Of a stretch of DNA of 64,000 nucleotides, positions 1 through 8,567 are shown piece by piece. How positions within the stretch are numbered: the stretch's first letter is position 1; each line of letters starts with the position of its first letter. This DNA is from Nocardiopsis coralli (GTDB lineage Bacteria > Actinomycetota > Actinomycetes > Streptosporangiales > Streptosporangiaceae): the NCBI RefSeq assembly GCF_014892575.1, contig NZ_JADBGI010000001.1:248001-312000 (forward strand). The letters are read 5' to 3'. The notes under the pieces are model-generated. The model ran no database searches and was not told the DNA's origin. It worked only from the letters and a program-made list of their open reading frames with translations. Position numbers and translations under genes: made by a program.

Positions 1-1380
1 CTGCGGGACCATGACGACGCGGCGCCGCAGCGACGAGAACGAGACCTCGCGCAGGTCGGTGCCGTCGAGGCGCACGCTGCCCTCGTCGGGGTCCATGAGG
101 CGGGTCAGGAGCTTGACGAAGGTGGTCTTTCCGGACCCGGTCTCCCCCACGACCGCGATCCGGGTCCCGGGCTCGAGCTGCACGTCGATGTGGTCGAGCA
201 CGACCGGGCCCTCGGGGTAGGAGTAGGTGACCCCGTCGAAGTCGACGCGCACGGCCCCGCGCGGCAGGACCTTGCCCGCCTCGCCCGGGTCGGCGATGTC
301 GGGTGCGGTGTCGAGCACGCCGAGCACGCGGCGCCACCCGGCGATGGCGTTCTGGGCCTCGTTGAAGATCTCGGTGGCCATCATCATGGGCTGCACGAAC
401 AGCGTCATGAGGAACAGGAACGCGATGAGCTGCCCGGCGGTGATCCCCCCGTCGATACCGATCCACACCCCGACCAGGACGACGGCGGTGTTGCCCAGGG
501 CGGCGACCATCTCCGCGAAGGGTGAGACGGCCATGGAGAGCCGCTGGGCCTTGACCTGCGCGGCGCGGGTGGCGAGCACGCTGTCGTCGATGCGCTGGGC
601 GGTGCGGCGTTCGGTGCCGTGGGCGCGGATGACGGCGGCGCCCATGACGGTCTCGCCGACGGCTCCGAGCATGTCGCCGGTGCGCTCGCGCACCTTGAGG
701 TAGGCCTTGGACAGCAGCTTCTGCAGCCAGCGCACGCCGAACAGCAGCGGCAGGAAGCAGATCCACACCACGATGGTCAGCTGCCAGGAGTAGACCGCCA
801 TGAGGGTGGTGGCGATGACGAGCTGGCCGCCGCTGACGATGAGCAGCAGCCCGCCCCACTGCATGAACATCGAGATCTGGTCGACGTCGGCGGTGACGCG
901 CGAGACGAGGGCGCCCTTGCGTTCGCTGTTCTGCGTGAGCACGGACAGGTCGTGCACGTGCCGGAAGGCCTTGCGGCGCAGCGTGGCCAGCCCGGACTCG
1001 GTGGCCCGGTACAGGCGCAGGTTCATCAGGTACGAACAGACCATCGTGGCCACGAGCAGGACGGCGCACACGCCGACCATGCGGGTGACGAAGCCCAGGT
1101 CGGGCCCTCCGGCCCCGGAGATCCCGTTGTCGATGATCTGTTGCACGGCGATGGGCACGATGACCTTGCCGAGCGTGGCGACGGCGGCGAAGAGCAGCGT
1201 GAGCCACAGGCCCTTGGTGAACTCCGGGGAGAGCTTGATGCCGCGTTTGATGGTGCCCAGGGCGCCGTCGCGGCTGCGGGTGAGGCCGACGGAGCGGTCG
1301 GTGCCTCCCCCGGGCTGCGGGTCGGCGCCGGTGCCGGTTCCGGTGCGTTCGTCGTCGCGGGACCGGGTGGGTGCGCTCAT
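1..1380 (-). CDS. ABC exporter subunit, permease-ATPase fusion (3' end outside window)
   Basis: Half-transporter of the multidrug/lipid ABC exporter family. From ATG 1380 it reads about 460 residues and runs off the left edge. A polar N-terminus (about 35 residues) leads into a six-helix type-1 exporter membrane domain, then the ATPase domain with Walker A VVGETGSGKTT. Sequence is lost just past the Q-loop (VMVPQ), so the signature, Walker B and His switch cannot be checked. The start overlaps the stop of the upstream exporter gene (ATGA), so the two are co-transcribed and translationally coupled, and probably form a heterodimer. Substrate unknown. Confidence 0.93.
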   Translation of the reverse strand, partial: MSAPTRSRDDERTGTGTGADPQPGGGTDRSVGLTRSRDGALGTIKRGIKLSPEFTKGLWLTLLFAAVATLGKVIVPIAVQQIIDNGISGAGGPDLGFVTRMVGVCAVLLVATMVCSYLMNLRLYRATESGLATLRRKAFRHVHDLSVLTQNSERKGALVSRVTADVDQISMFMQWGGLLLIVSGGQLVIATTLMAVYSWQLTIVVWICFLPLLFGVRWLQKLLSKAYLKVRERTGDMLGAVGETVMGAAVIRAHGTERRTAQRIDDSVLATRAAQVKAQRLSMAVSPFAEMVAALGNTAVVLVGVWIGIDGGITAGQLIAFLFLMTLFVQPMMMATEIFNEAQNAIAGWRRVLGVLDTAPDIADPGEAGKVLPRGAVRVDFDGVTYSYPEGPVVLDHIDVQLEPGTRIAVVGETGSGKTTFVKLLTRLMDPDEGSVRLDGTDLREVSFSSLRRRVVMVPQ

Positions 1381-3389
1381 CGGTCGTCCTCCTCGCGGGC
1401 TCGGCCGCCGCGCGGGGCGGGGTTCGGGTTGGGCTCGGCCGGTCCGGGTTCCTCGGGCACGGGCTCGTTCTCGCTCTCGCCGGCGCGTTCGTAGGCGGTG
1501 ACCAGGCGGGCGTAACCGGGCGAGGTCTGCAGGAGTTCGCTGTGGGTGCCGCGCCCGCGGACCCGGCCGCCCTCCATGTAGACGACCTCGTCGGCGAGCT
1601 CGATGGTGGCGCGGCGGTAGGCGACCACGAGGACGGTCGCGGCGTCGTCGCGTTCGCGGAGCCCGGCGAGGATCTGCGCCTCGACCTGCGGGTCCACGGC
1701 GGAGGTGGCGTCGTCCATGATGAGCAGGCGCGGGCGGCGCACGACGGCGCGGGCCAGGGCGAGGCGTTGGCGTTGGCCGCCGGAGAGCGTGGTGCCCTTC
1801 TCGCCGAGGCGGGCGTCGAGGCCGCCGTCGAGTTCGGCGATGAAGCCGTCGGCGCGGGCCAGGCGCAGGGCTGCCCAGACCTGTTCGTCGTCGATGCCGG
1901 CGGCGCCGAGGGTGATGTTGTCGCGGACGGTGTCCTCGAAGACGAAGGTGCCCTGCGGGACGAGCGCGGCGTGGGTGGGGATCTGGTCGCGGGCCAGGTC
2001 GCGCACGTCGGTCCCGTCGTAGGAGACGGTTCCGTCGTCGGGGTCGACCAGGCGCATGAGCACGGTGGTCAGGGTGGACTTGCCGGATCCGGTGGGTCCG
2101 ACGACGGCGACGGTGCGGCCGGGGGCGATGTCGAGGTCGAACCCGTCGAGCACGGTGGTGCGGGCCTCGGGTGTGCCGTCGTCCATGAGGTCGCGGTGGT
2201 CGGAGTCGTAGGAGTCGGCGTAGGTGAAGGTCAGGTCGCGCACGCTGAGGGCGATCCCGGCGGGCCCGTCGTCGAGGGTGCGGTCGCCGTACTCCATGGC
2301 GCCCTCGGAGCGCAGGACGGACTGCACGCGGTCCCAGCCCACGACGCTGCGGGGAAGGTCGCCCAGGAGCCAGCCGAAGGAGCGGATGGGCAGGGCCAGG
2401 AGGGTGAACAGGAACGCGATCTGCACGAGGTCGCCGGGTTCGATGGCGCCGGTGCTCAGGCGCCACATGCCGATGAGCAGGACCGCGAGCACGCCGAGGT
2501 TGGGCAGCGCCTCCATGAAGGGGTCGAACATCGCGCGCAGGCGTCCGACGCGGATGAGGGCGTCGCGCAGGCGGTGGGTGGCGTCGGTGAAGCGTTCGGT
2601 CTCGGTGTCCTCGCGGCCGAGGGTCTTGACGACGAGGGCGCCGTCGAAGGATTCGTGGGCCACACCGCTGACCTCGGCGCGCAGGGCCTGGGCGTGCGAG
2701 GCCAGGGGTGAGACGCGGCGTTGGAAGGCGACGTTGGCGGCGGCCAGGACGGGGAAGACGACGAAGGCGACGAGCGCGAGGACGGGGTCGGTGACGAGCA
2801 TCGCCACGGCGGAGATGGCGAGCATGAAGATGCTGCCCACGACCATGGGCAGGGGCGCCAGGGGCTGCCAGGTGGCCTCGACGTCGGCGTTGGCGTTGGA
2901 CAGCAGCTGTCCGGTGGGGTGGCGGTGGTGCCAGGACAGCGGGAGTTCGAGGTACTTGCGTGCGACGGAGCGCCGGTAGCGGGCCTGCATGCGGAACTGC
3001 ATGAGGCCGGCGAGGAGGCGGCGGATGGCGAGCCCGATGGCCTTTCCGAGGCCGACCGCCATGAGCAGGGCCGCGGCGGCCAGGAGGGCGGCCGCGGTGG
3101 TGGACCCCTCGGCGAACGCGGGCAGGATCGTGTGGTCGGTGATGTGGCCGAGCACGGAGGCGGAACCGACGTTGACGGCCGAGTGCAGCATGGCGCCGAA
3201 GACGGCGAGCCCGAAGATCCAGGGTTCGGCCCGCACGGCGTGCCCGATGACCCGCATGCCTCTGCTGAAGACGCCCCGGTGGGTGCCGTCGCTGCTCCGG
3301 GTGCGGGCGGCGGTGGGGGTGCCGTCCTCCCCGGGTGGTGCGGCCCCTCCCGCGGGTGCGGTGCGGGTCGTGGTCGTGCCCTGGGCCAT
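1377..3389 (-). CDS. ABC exporter subunit with degenerate ATPase site
   Basis: Second half-transporter, 670 residues: polar N-terminus, six-helix membrane domain (about residues 55-340), then ATPase domain. Walker A is GPTGSGKS and the signature is LSGGQRQR. The residue after Walker B is Asp (LLIMDDATSAVD, D560) where the catalytic Glu is expected, and the switch reads VVAYRRAT with Tyr591 instead of His. Such a pattern is known for the non-catalytic site of heterodimeric exporters. Start ATG 3389 was preferred over an upstream in-frame extension because a G-rich ribosome site (GGGGGG) lies just before it and the membrane domain is complete without the extension. Overlaps the partner gene by 4 bases. 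Confidence 0.92.
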   Translation of the reverse strand: MAQGTTTTRTAPAGGAAPPGEDGTPTAARTRSSDGTHRGVFSRGMRVIGHAVRAEPWIFGLAVFGAMLHSAVNVGSASVLGHITDHTILPAFAEGSTTAAALLAAAALLMAVGLGKAIGLAIRRLLAGLMQFRMQARYRRSVARKYLELPLSWHHRHPTGQLLSNANADVEATWQPLAPLPMVVGSIFMLAISAVAMLVTDPVLALVAFVVFPVLAAANVAFQRRVSPLASHAQALRAEVSGVAHESFDGALVVKTLGREDTETERFTDATHRLRDALIRVGRLRAMFDPFMEALPNLGVLAVLLIGMWRLSTGAIEPGDLVQIAFLFTLLALPIRSFGWLLGDLPRSVVGWDRVQSVLRSEGAMEYGDRTLDDGPAGIALSVRDLTFTYADSYDSDHRDLMDDGTPEARTTVLDGFDLDIAPGRTVAVVGPTGSGKSTLTTVLMRLVDPDDGTVSYDGTDVRDLARDQIPTHAALVPQGTFVFEDTVRDNITLGAAGIDDEQVWAALRLARADGFIAELDGGLDARLGEKGTTLSGGQRQRLALARAVVRRPRLLIMDDATSAVDPQVEAQILAGLRERDDAATVLVVAYRRATIELADEVVYMEGGRVRGRGTHSELLQTSPGYARLVTAYERAGESENEPVPEEPGPAEPNPNPAPRGGRAREEDDR

Positions 3390-3422
3390 GCGCCCCCCGT
3401 TCTGCGCGCTGTGTGACGGCCC

Positions 3423-3514
3423 GTTCGGGCCCGAACAGCCGCACTCCGTGCTCTCGCCGGGTGTGGGAGGCACGGAGTGGGCGTGATGCGGTGCCGAGTA
3501 TGTCCGTCGGCACC
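3423..3514 (-). promoter_or_regulatory. Cluster of three inverted repeats before the ABC exporter
   Basis: Three separate perfect dyads lie 34-125 bases before the exporter start: GGTGCCGA/TCGGCACC (3490-3497 with 3507-3514), CACTCCGTGC/GCACGGAGTG (3442-3451 with 3470-3479), and the 14-base palindrome GTTCGGGCCCGAAC (3423-3436). They could be repressor sites or hairpins in a structured leader RNA. No convincing -35/-10 pair was found here. Confidence 0.5.
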
Positions 3515-3672
3515 GACAAGGTTCCACCGGTTTGTTTCAGCGCCGTGAACGCCGGGCCTATTCCGGTGACCGGGGCGGGTCGGGTGTGAGCCGGGAGGCA
3601 TGTGTGGCCGGTCGGCACGCCGGGTGACGCCGGGGCTCGGTGCGCTGCCCGCCGGGTCTGCGCGCACGAGAA

Positions 3673-3704
3673 GGCCCGGACCGCCGGGCGGGCGGGTCCG
3701 GGCC
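3673..3704 (-). terminator. Hairpin terminator after peptidoglycan-binding-like gene 1
   Basis: Perfect 10-bp stem GGCCCGGACC (3673-3682) / GGTCCGGGCC (3695-3704) with a 12-base loop, about 50 bases past the stop of the gene at 3753. No U-tract, as is common in GC-rich actinobacteria. Confidence 0.6.
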
Positions 3705-3752
3705 GTGGTGGCCACGGTGGGGCGCGGTGCACTGCGCCCCGGTGCGGCAGGG

Positions 3753-4352
3753 TCAGCGGTCGTAGTCGTCGTAGGTGACCAGTGCCCGCCAGGTGATCGG
3801 TCCGACGATGCCGTCGGCGGCGATGTCGAAGTACTCCTGCGCCTCGGTGACGGCACCCGCGGTGAGGTCGGTGTATTCCCCGTCGACCTCGTGGTGGGCG
3901 TAGAACTTGGCGTTGAGCAGGAACTGGATCGCCTTGACGGCGTCGCCGCTGCTGCTGCCCACGCCCCACTCACCGAAGACCTCGCCGCTCAGTGCGGCCC
4001 AGGTGTCCTGGTCGAGCCTGCCGGTGTCCTCCAGTCCCCGGCTGTTCTGGAAGGCCGAGACCGAGGCCTCCATCTTGCCGTCGAACTCGCTGGGTGCGTC
4101 CTCGCTCAGGTGCGGGTCGAACCCGACCTCCTGGAGCAGGTACTTGGCGGCGGCGATGTCGGGGTGCTGGTCCCCGAGCCCGTATTCGGGCCAGTCCTGG
4201 GCCTCGATGTCGGCGATCACGTCGTCGGACGTGTTCTCGAGGTCCTCGGCCGAGACGCTGGAGCTCAGTGCCACGGTGGCCATCAGGGCCAGTGCCCCCG
4301 TCATCATCAGCGCCATGAGGCGCCCGAGTGCGGTCCTGGCTGTCGCGTGCAT
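3753..4352 (-). CDS. Secreted protein with peptidoglycan-binding-like repeats (1)
   Basis: 199 residues. An N-terminal signal peptide (hydrophobic run in GRLMALMMTGALALMATVAL, cleavage near SVSA-ED) is followed by two degenerate PG_binding_1-type modules. Their hallmarks are visible as FQNSRGLEDTGRLDQDTW and, near the end, DGIVGPITWRAL. No catalytic domain is present, so it is probably an exported wall-binding or enzyme-modulating protein. Start ATG 4352 is chosen over an upstream ATG at 4415 because AAGGAGAACCCTCC precedes it and the signal peptide begins there. A paralogue lies next upstream (4601-5326), sharing the DLE-TS-VI--IEAQ-WP opening. Confidence 0.8.
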   Translation of the reverse strand: MHATARTALGRLMALMMTGALALMATVALSSSVSAEDLENTSDDVIADIEAQDWPEYGLGDQHPDIAAAKYLLQEVGFDPHLSEDAPSEFDGKMEASVSAFQNSRGLEDTGRLDQDTWAALSGEVFGEWGVGSSSGDAVKAIQFLLNAKFYAHHEVDGEYTDLTAGAVTEAQEYFDIAADGIVGPITWRALVTYDDYDR

Positions 4353-4537
4353 GGAGGGTTCTCCTTCCCCCGTCGGTGTCCCTCTTGCACGTGTGTGATG
4401 CGGGGGTAGCTTCACCCGTTGACAAATCAGCGCCTAATGCCTCCCAAAGGACATAAGTGCATGTCTGCAGAGGTTTTGTGCGTGTGTTGTGTGAACCGGC
4501 AGGGGGTCTCGCGCGTGGTCCCACCTGCACACACGAC

Positions 4538-4568
4538 GGCGCCCGGGCCGCATGTGGTCCGGGCGCCG
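4538..4568 (-). terminator. Hairpin terminator after peptidoglycan-binding-like gene 2
   Basis: Perfect stem of about 10 bp, GGCGCCCGG flanked by C on the left and CCGGGCGCCG at 4559-4568, 12-base loop. It lies about 33 bases past the stop at 4601 and separates the two paralogues into distinct transcripts. Confidence 0.6.
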
Positions 4569-4600
4569 CGTGTGTGGCGTGACTGCGTCAGGGTTTCGGG

Positions 4601-5326
4601 TCAGGGACGGTCGTCGCTGCAGTCCAGCTGCGCGGCGGCCGCCCTCGGGTCGGCGACGAAGCCCATCGGCGGCTGGTCCGGAACCTCGGCCGCGGACACG
4701 TCGCGCGCGGCGTCCTGGTCCCAGTCCTGGTCGGTGATGAGGGCCCGCCAGGTGATCCGGCCGACGAGGCCGTCCGGGTCCATGCCGTAGGACTCCTGGG
4801 CATCGCAGACCGCGTAGAACGTCTCCGGGCCGTACCAGCCGTCGTTGTCGATGTCGGCACCGTGCTTCACCTGGAGGATCTCCTGGATTCCGAGCACGCC
4901 CCAGGTGCGGCCGTTGTCGGGGCCGTCGCCGGGCACGTACTCGTTGCCGTAGGTCTGCTCACGCAGCAGGAGCCAGGTCTCGTCGTCGAGGTCCCCGGTC
5001 TCCGGCAGGTACTGGGAGTGGTCGGCCTGGTACTCCTCGACCTGCTCCAGGAGCTCGTCCGTGAACTCCGAGGTCTCCACCTCGCTCTTGTACTCGAGCT
5101 GGCCGAGCGCGCGGTAGGCGGCGCGGATGTCGATGTGGACGTCGCCGTGTTCGTAGAAGGGCCAGGGCTGCGCCTCGATCTGCGCGATGACCTCGGACGA
5201 GGTGCGCTCGAGGTCGTCGGCCCCGGCAGCCGGCGCCGTCGCGACGGAAGCGGTGAAGGCCATGAGGCCGGCCCCGGCGACGGCGATGGTCCTGCCGAGG
5301 AGCCCGGTGTGCGTGCGTGCGGACAT
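4601..5326 (-). CDS. Secreted protein with peptidoglycan-binding-like repeats (2)
   Basis: 241 residues, paralogue of the gene at 3753-4352. Signal peptide (TIAVAGAGLMAFTASVATAP, cleavage near AAGA-DD), then two weak PG_binding_1-like modules: a first around YLPETGDLDDETW and a second ending DGLVGRITWRALI, the same closing motif as the paralogue. It carries a C-terminal tail of about 40 residues that the paralogue lacks. No protease, amidase or transpeptidase domain is visible. Both genes have their own hairpin terminators, so they look like a tandem duplication with separate expression. Molecular role unknown; cell-wall association is inferred from the module. Confidence 0.78.
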   Translation of the reverse strand: MSARTHTGLLGRTIAVAGAGLMAFTASVATAPAAGADDLERTSSEVIAQIEAQPWPFYEHGDVHIDIRAAYRALGQLEYKSEVETSEFTDELLEQVEEYQADHSQYLPETGDLDDETWLLLREQTYGNEYVPGDGPDNGRTWGVLGIQEILQVKHGADIDNDGWYGPETFYAVCDAQESYGMDPDGLVGRITWRALITDQDWDQDAARDVSAAEVPDQPPMGFVADPRAAAAQLDCSDDRP

Positions 5327-5495
5327 AACGGGAGATCTCCCAGTCGTTGGGTGAGCAAGACGGTGATCACTCTCACACGAATCACAACTCGATCAACGCA
5401 ACGCCACGGGAGGCTCACACAAAGTCATCGTCGGGTATCGCCCGGAAGGACCGGAGCCTCAGCTCTTGTCCCCCGGGCGACCGCACGGGCCTCCG

Positions 5496-6269
5496 TCAGC
5501 GCACCGGGTACCCGGCCTCGCGCAGACTGTCCTTGACCTCGCCGATGGTGAACTCGCCGAAGTGGAAGACCGTGGCCGCCAGCAGCGCGTCGGCCCCCGC
5601 CTCGACCGCGGGCAGGAAGTGCTCGACCTTGCCGGCCCCGCCGGAGGCGATGATGGGCACCTCGACCTCGGCCCGCACCGCACGGATGAGCTCCAGGTCG
5701 AACCCGGCCTTGGTCCCGTCGGCGTCCATGGAGTTGAGCAGGATCTCCCCCGCCCCCAGCCGCGCGGCCTCGGCGCACCATTCCAGGGCGTCGATCCCGG
5801 TGCCCTTGCGCCCGCCGTGGGTGGTGACCTCGAACCCGCTCGGGGTGGGGTCACCCCCCTCGGGGACCCGGCGCACGTCGGCCGAGAGCACCAGGACCTG
5901 GCGGCCGAAGCGTTCGGCGATCTCCTCGATGAGCTCGGGGCGGGCGATCGCGGCGGTGTTGACGCCCACCTTGTCCGCGCCGGCCCGCAGGAGGCGGTCG
6001 ACGTCCTCGGGGGTGCGCACGCCCCCGCCCACGGTGAGCGGGATGAAGACCTGGTCGGCGGTGCGCCGCACGACGTCGTAGGTGGTCTCGCGGTCACCGC
6101 TGGAGGCGGTCACGTCCAAGAAGGTCAGCTCGTCGGCGCCGCCGCCGTCGTAGGTCCCGGCCAGCTCGACCGGGTCCCCGGCGTCGCGCAGGTTCTCGAA
6201 GTTGACGCCCTTGACCACCCGCCCGGCATCCACGTCCAGGCAGGGGATGACACGGATCGCCAGGCTCAT
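5496..6269 (-). CDS. hisF: Imidazole glycerol phosphate synthase, cyclase subunit HisF
   Basis: 257 residues. With HisH it converts PRFAR plus ammonia from glutamine to IGP and AICAR in histidine synthesis. A (beta/alpha)8 barrel: N-terminal [17 protein letters not shown] carries the first catalytic Asp and SADVRR the second; phosphate-binding turns appear as VGGGVRT and IIASGGAGK. The start ATG 6269 overlaps the priA stop by 4 bases, showing tight coupling. Last his gene in this run; no hisI is seen in the window. Confidence 0.97.
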   Translation of the reverse strand: MSLAIRVIPCLDVDAGRVVKGVNFENLRDAGDPVELAGTYDGGGADELTFLDVTASSGDRETTYDVVRRTADQVFIPLTVGGGVRTPEDVDRLLRAGADKVGVNTAAIARPELIEEIAERFGRQVLVLSADVRRVPEGGDPTPSGFEVTTHGGRKGTGIDALEWCAEAARLGAGEILLNSMDADGTKAGFDLELIRAVRAEVEVPIIASGGAGKVEHFLPAVEAGADALLAATVFHFGEFTIGEVKDSLREAGYPVR

Positions 6270-7015
6270 CGCTTCACCTCTTCGACCAGGGCCAGCGCGT
6301 CCTCCAGGGTGAAGGCGCCCTCGTACAGCGCGGTGCCCATGATGGCGCCCTCGACGCCCTCGGGGACCAGGCCGGCGATGGCGCGCAGGTCCTCCAGGCT
6401 GGAGACGCCGCCGCTGGCCACGACGGGCTTGTCGGTGTTCTCGCAGACGGTGCGCAGCAGGTCCAGGTTGGGGCCCTTGAGGGTGCCGTCCTTGTTGACG
6501 TCGGTGACCACGTACCGCTGGCAGCCCTGTTCCTCCAGGCGGGCCAGGGTCTCGAAGAGGTCGCCGCCGTCGCGGGTCCACCCGCGCGCGGCCAGGGTGG
6601 TGCCGCGCACGTCGAGGCCGATGGCGACCTGGTCACCGTGCTCGGCGATGATCTTGGCGCACCACTCGGGGTGCTCCAGGGCGGCCGTGCCGATGTTGAC
6701 GCGCTCGCAGCCGGTGGCCAGCGCCGCGGCCAGGGACTCGTCGTCGCGGATCCCGCCGGACATCTCGACCTTGACGTCGAGGCGGCCCACGATGTCGCGG
6801 AGCAGGTCGCGGTTGTGGCCGCGGCCGAAGGCGGCGTCCAGGTCGACCAGGTGGATCCACTCGGCGCCGGCCTCCTGCCAGGCGTTCGCGGCGGCGTAGG
6901 GGTCGCCGTACTGCCCGCCGGAGCCGGCCTTGCCCTGGACGAGCTGGACGGCCTGGCCGCCGGAGACGTCCACGGCGGGCAGGAGTTCGAGTGCGGGGGC
7001 GGTGGTGCCGGACAT
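6266..7015 (-). CDS. priA: Bifunctional HisA/TrpF isomerase PriA
   Basis: 249 residues. In actinobacteria this barrel enzyme isomerises both ProFAR (histidine pathway) and phosphoribosyl anthranilate (tryptophan pathway). The catalytic acid region [15 protein letters not shown] is at the N-terminus and the PriA-typical [13 protein letters not shown] in the second half. Start ATG 7015 has GAGAAGG before it and begins the conserved region; longer in-frame upstream sequence is overlap with hisH. Whether TrpF activity is retained is inferred from family membership, since no trpF is visible here. Confidence 0.95.
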   Translation of the reverse strand: MSGTTAPALELLPAVDVSGGQAVQLVQGKAGSGGQYGDPYAAANAWQEAGAEWIHLVDLDAAFGRGHNRDLLRDIVGRLDVKVEMSGGIRDDESLAAALATGCERVNIGTAALEHPEWCAKIIAEHGDQVAIGLDVRGTTLAARGWTRDGGDLFETLARLEEQGCQRYVVTDVNKDGTLKGPNLDLLRTVCENTDKPVVASGGVSSLEDLRAIAGLVPEGVEGAIMGTALYEGAFTLEDALALVEEVKR

Positions 7016-7067
7016 GGGACCTTCTCGTGGCTCGGTTCGCGGTCGGTTTCGTTCGGGGGCGCCCGGA

Positions 7068-7724
7068 TCAGGGCAGGGACGCCACCCAGTTGGAGAGCAG
7101 GCGTGCGCCGGCGTCCCCGGACTTCTCGGGGTGGAACTGCGTGGCGCTGAGCGGGCCGTTCTCGACGGCGGCCACGAAGGGTTCCCCGTGTTCGGACCAG
7201 ATGACCTTCGGTGCGGGCACCCGCGGGTTGAGCGGCACCATGTCCCAGGTGCGCACCGCGTAGGAGTGCACGAAGTAGAAGCGCTCACCGTCGTCGATGC
7301 CGTCGAAGAGGACGCTGTCGGAGGGCGCCTTCACGGTGTTCCAGCCCATGTGCGGCAGGATCGGCGCGTGCAGGCGTTCGACCGTGCCGGGCCACTCGCC
7401 GCAGCCCTCCGTGGCACGGTCCTCCTCCAGGGGGTCGGGCTGTTCGACGCCGCGGTCGAAGAGCACCTGCATGCCCACGCAGATACCGAGGACGGGGCGT
7501 CCGCCGGCCACGCGGCGGCCGATGATGCGGTCGCCGCCGGCCTCGCGGAGGCTGGCCATGCAGGCGCTGAAGGAGCCGACGCCGGGCACGACCAGGCCGT
7601 CGGCCTCGAGCGCCTGCTGGGGGTCGGAGGTGACGGTGACCTCGGCCCCGGTGCGCTCCATGGCCCGCTGGGCCGAGCGCAGGTTCCCGGATCCGTAGTC
7701 GAGGACGACCACTCGAGAGGTCAT
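7068..7724 (-). CDS. hisH: Imidazole glycerol phosphate synthase, glutaminase subunit HisH
   Basis: 218 residues, class I glutamine amidotransferase. Nucleophile Cys in GICVGMQ, catalytic His and Glu in QFHPEKS, and oxyanion-strand sequence VPGVGSF are all present. It feeds ammonia to HisF. AAAGGAA precedes ATG 7724. It is separated from priA by 52 bases and from the small upstream membrane-protein gene by 51. Confidence 0.97.
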   Translation of the reverse strand: MTSRVVVLDYGSGNLRSAQRAMERTGAEVTVTSDPQQALEADGLVVPGVGSFSACMASLREAGGDRIIGRRVAGGRPVLGICVGMQVLFDRGVEQPDPLEEDRATEGCGEWPGTVERLHAPILPHMGWNTVKAPSDSVLFDGIDDGERFYFVHSYAVRTWDMVPLNPRVPAPKVIWSEHGEPFVAAVENGPLSATQFHPEKSGDAGARLLSNWVASLP

Positions 7725-7775
7725 CGGGTTCCTTTCTGGCGGTGGGATCCTGAGGCGGCCGGGGGCGCCCCTGGA

Positions 7776-7937
7776 TCAGAAGTATCCGAGGCGGGCGGCG
7801 CCGGCGAGGGCGGCCATGAGCACGCACGCGCCGATCATGGCCGCCAGGACCCGGTTGAACCTCCACGTCGCGTAGGCGCCGCCCGCGAGGAAGCCGGCGA
7901 GCACGACGAGGGCGATGCCCCACAGGTCCGTGTCCAT
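7776..7937 (-). CDS. 53-residue two-helix membrane protein inside the his operon
   Basis: A short gene starting ATG 7937, immediately after the hisB stop (TAG then ATG with no gap) and ending TGA 7776-7778. The product reads MDTDLWGIALVVLAGFLAGG, a short polar turn (YATWRFNRV), then a second hydrophobic run LAAMIGACVLMAALAGAARL and ends GYF. Both runs are long enough to span the membrane. The zero-base junction implies coupled translation with hisB. I do not recognise the family; a role in histidine metabolism cannot be assumed. Confidence 0.75.
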   Translation of the reverse strand: MDTDLWGIALVVLAGFLAGGAYATWRFNRVLAAMIGACVLMAALAGAARLGYF

Positions 7938-8531
7938 CTACAGGACACCCTTCGTGGACGGGACACCGCTGACGCGCGGGTCGTCCTCGGTCGCGGTACG
8001 CAGGGCGCGAGCGAGGGCCTTGAACTGGGCCTCCACGATGTGGTGGGCGTTGCGGCCGTAGGGCACGTGGATGTGCAGGGCGACCCGGGCCTGGGCGACG
8101 AAGGACTCGAAGATGTGCCGGGTCATGGTGGTGTCGTAGTCGCGGCCGATGACGGGCGCCATGCCCTCGGGCTCGGAGTGCACCAGGTAGGGGCGGCCGG
8201 AGACGTCGACGGTGACCTCGGCGAGTGCCTCGTCGAGCGGCACCTTCGCGTCGGCGAAGCGGCGGATGCCGGCGCGGTCGCCGAGGGCCTCGCGGAAGGC
8301 GGCTCCCAGGGCCAGGGAGGTGTCCTCCATGGTGTGGTGGGAGTCGATGTGCAGGTCGCCGTCGGTGCGCACGGTGAGGTCGAACAGGCCGTGCTTGGCG
8401 AGCTGGTCGAGCATGTGGTCGAAGAACCCGACGCCGGTGGAGACGTCGCTGACGCCGGTGCCGTCGAGGTCCACCTCGACCAGGACCTTCGTTTCCTTGG
8501 TGGTGCGTTCCACGCGTCCGGTGCGGCTCAT
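7938..8531 (-). CDS. hisB: Imidazoleglycerol-phosphate dehydratase HisB
   Basis: 197 residues, monofunctional dehydratase (no fused HisN-type phosphatase). Dehydrates IGP to imidazole acetol phosphate using two manganese ions. The metal-binding motifs are DSHHTMED in the first half and GRNAHHIVEAQFKALARAL near the end; FFDHMLDQLAKHG is also conserved. Ends with TAG directly abutting the small membrane-protein gene; 36 bases separate its start from hisC. Confidence 0.97.
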   Translation of the reverse strand: MSRTGRVERTTKETKVLVEVDLDGTGVSDVSTGVGFFDHMLDQLAKHGLFDLTVRTDGDLHIDSHHTMEDTSLALGAAFREALGDRAGIRRFADAKVPLDEALAEVTVDVSGRPYLVHSEPEGMAPVIGRDYDTTMTRHIFESFVAQARVALHIHVPYGRNAHHIVEAQFKALARALRTATEDDPRVSGVPSTKGVL

Positions 8532-8567
8532 GGTGTTTCCCTCGGTGGTGGTGTGGGGCCGTGCGGT

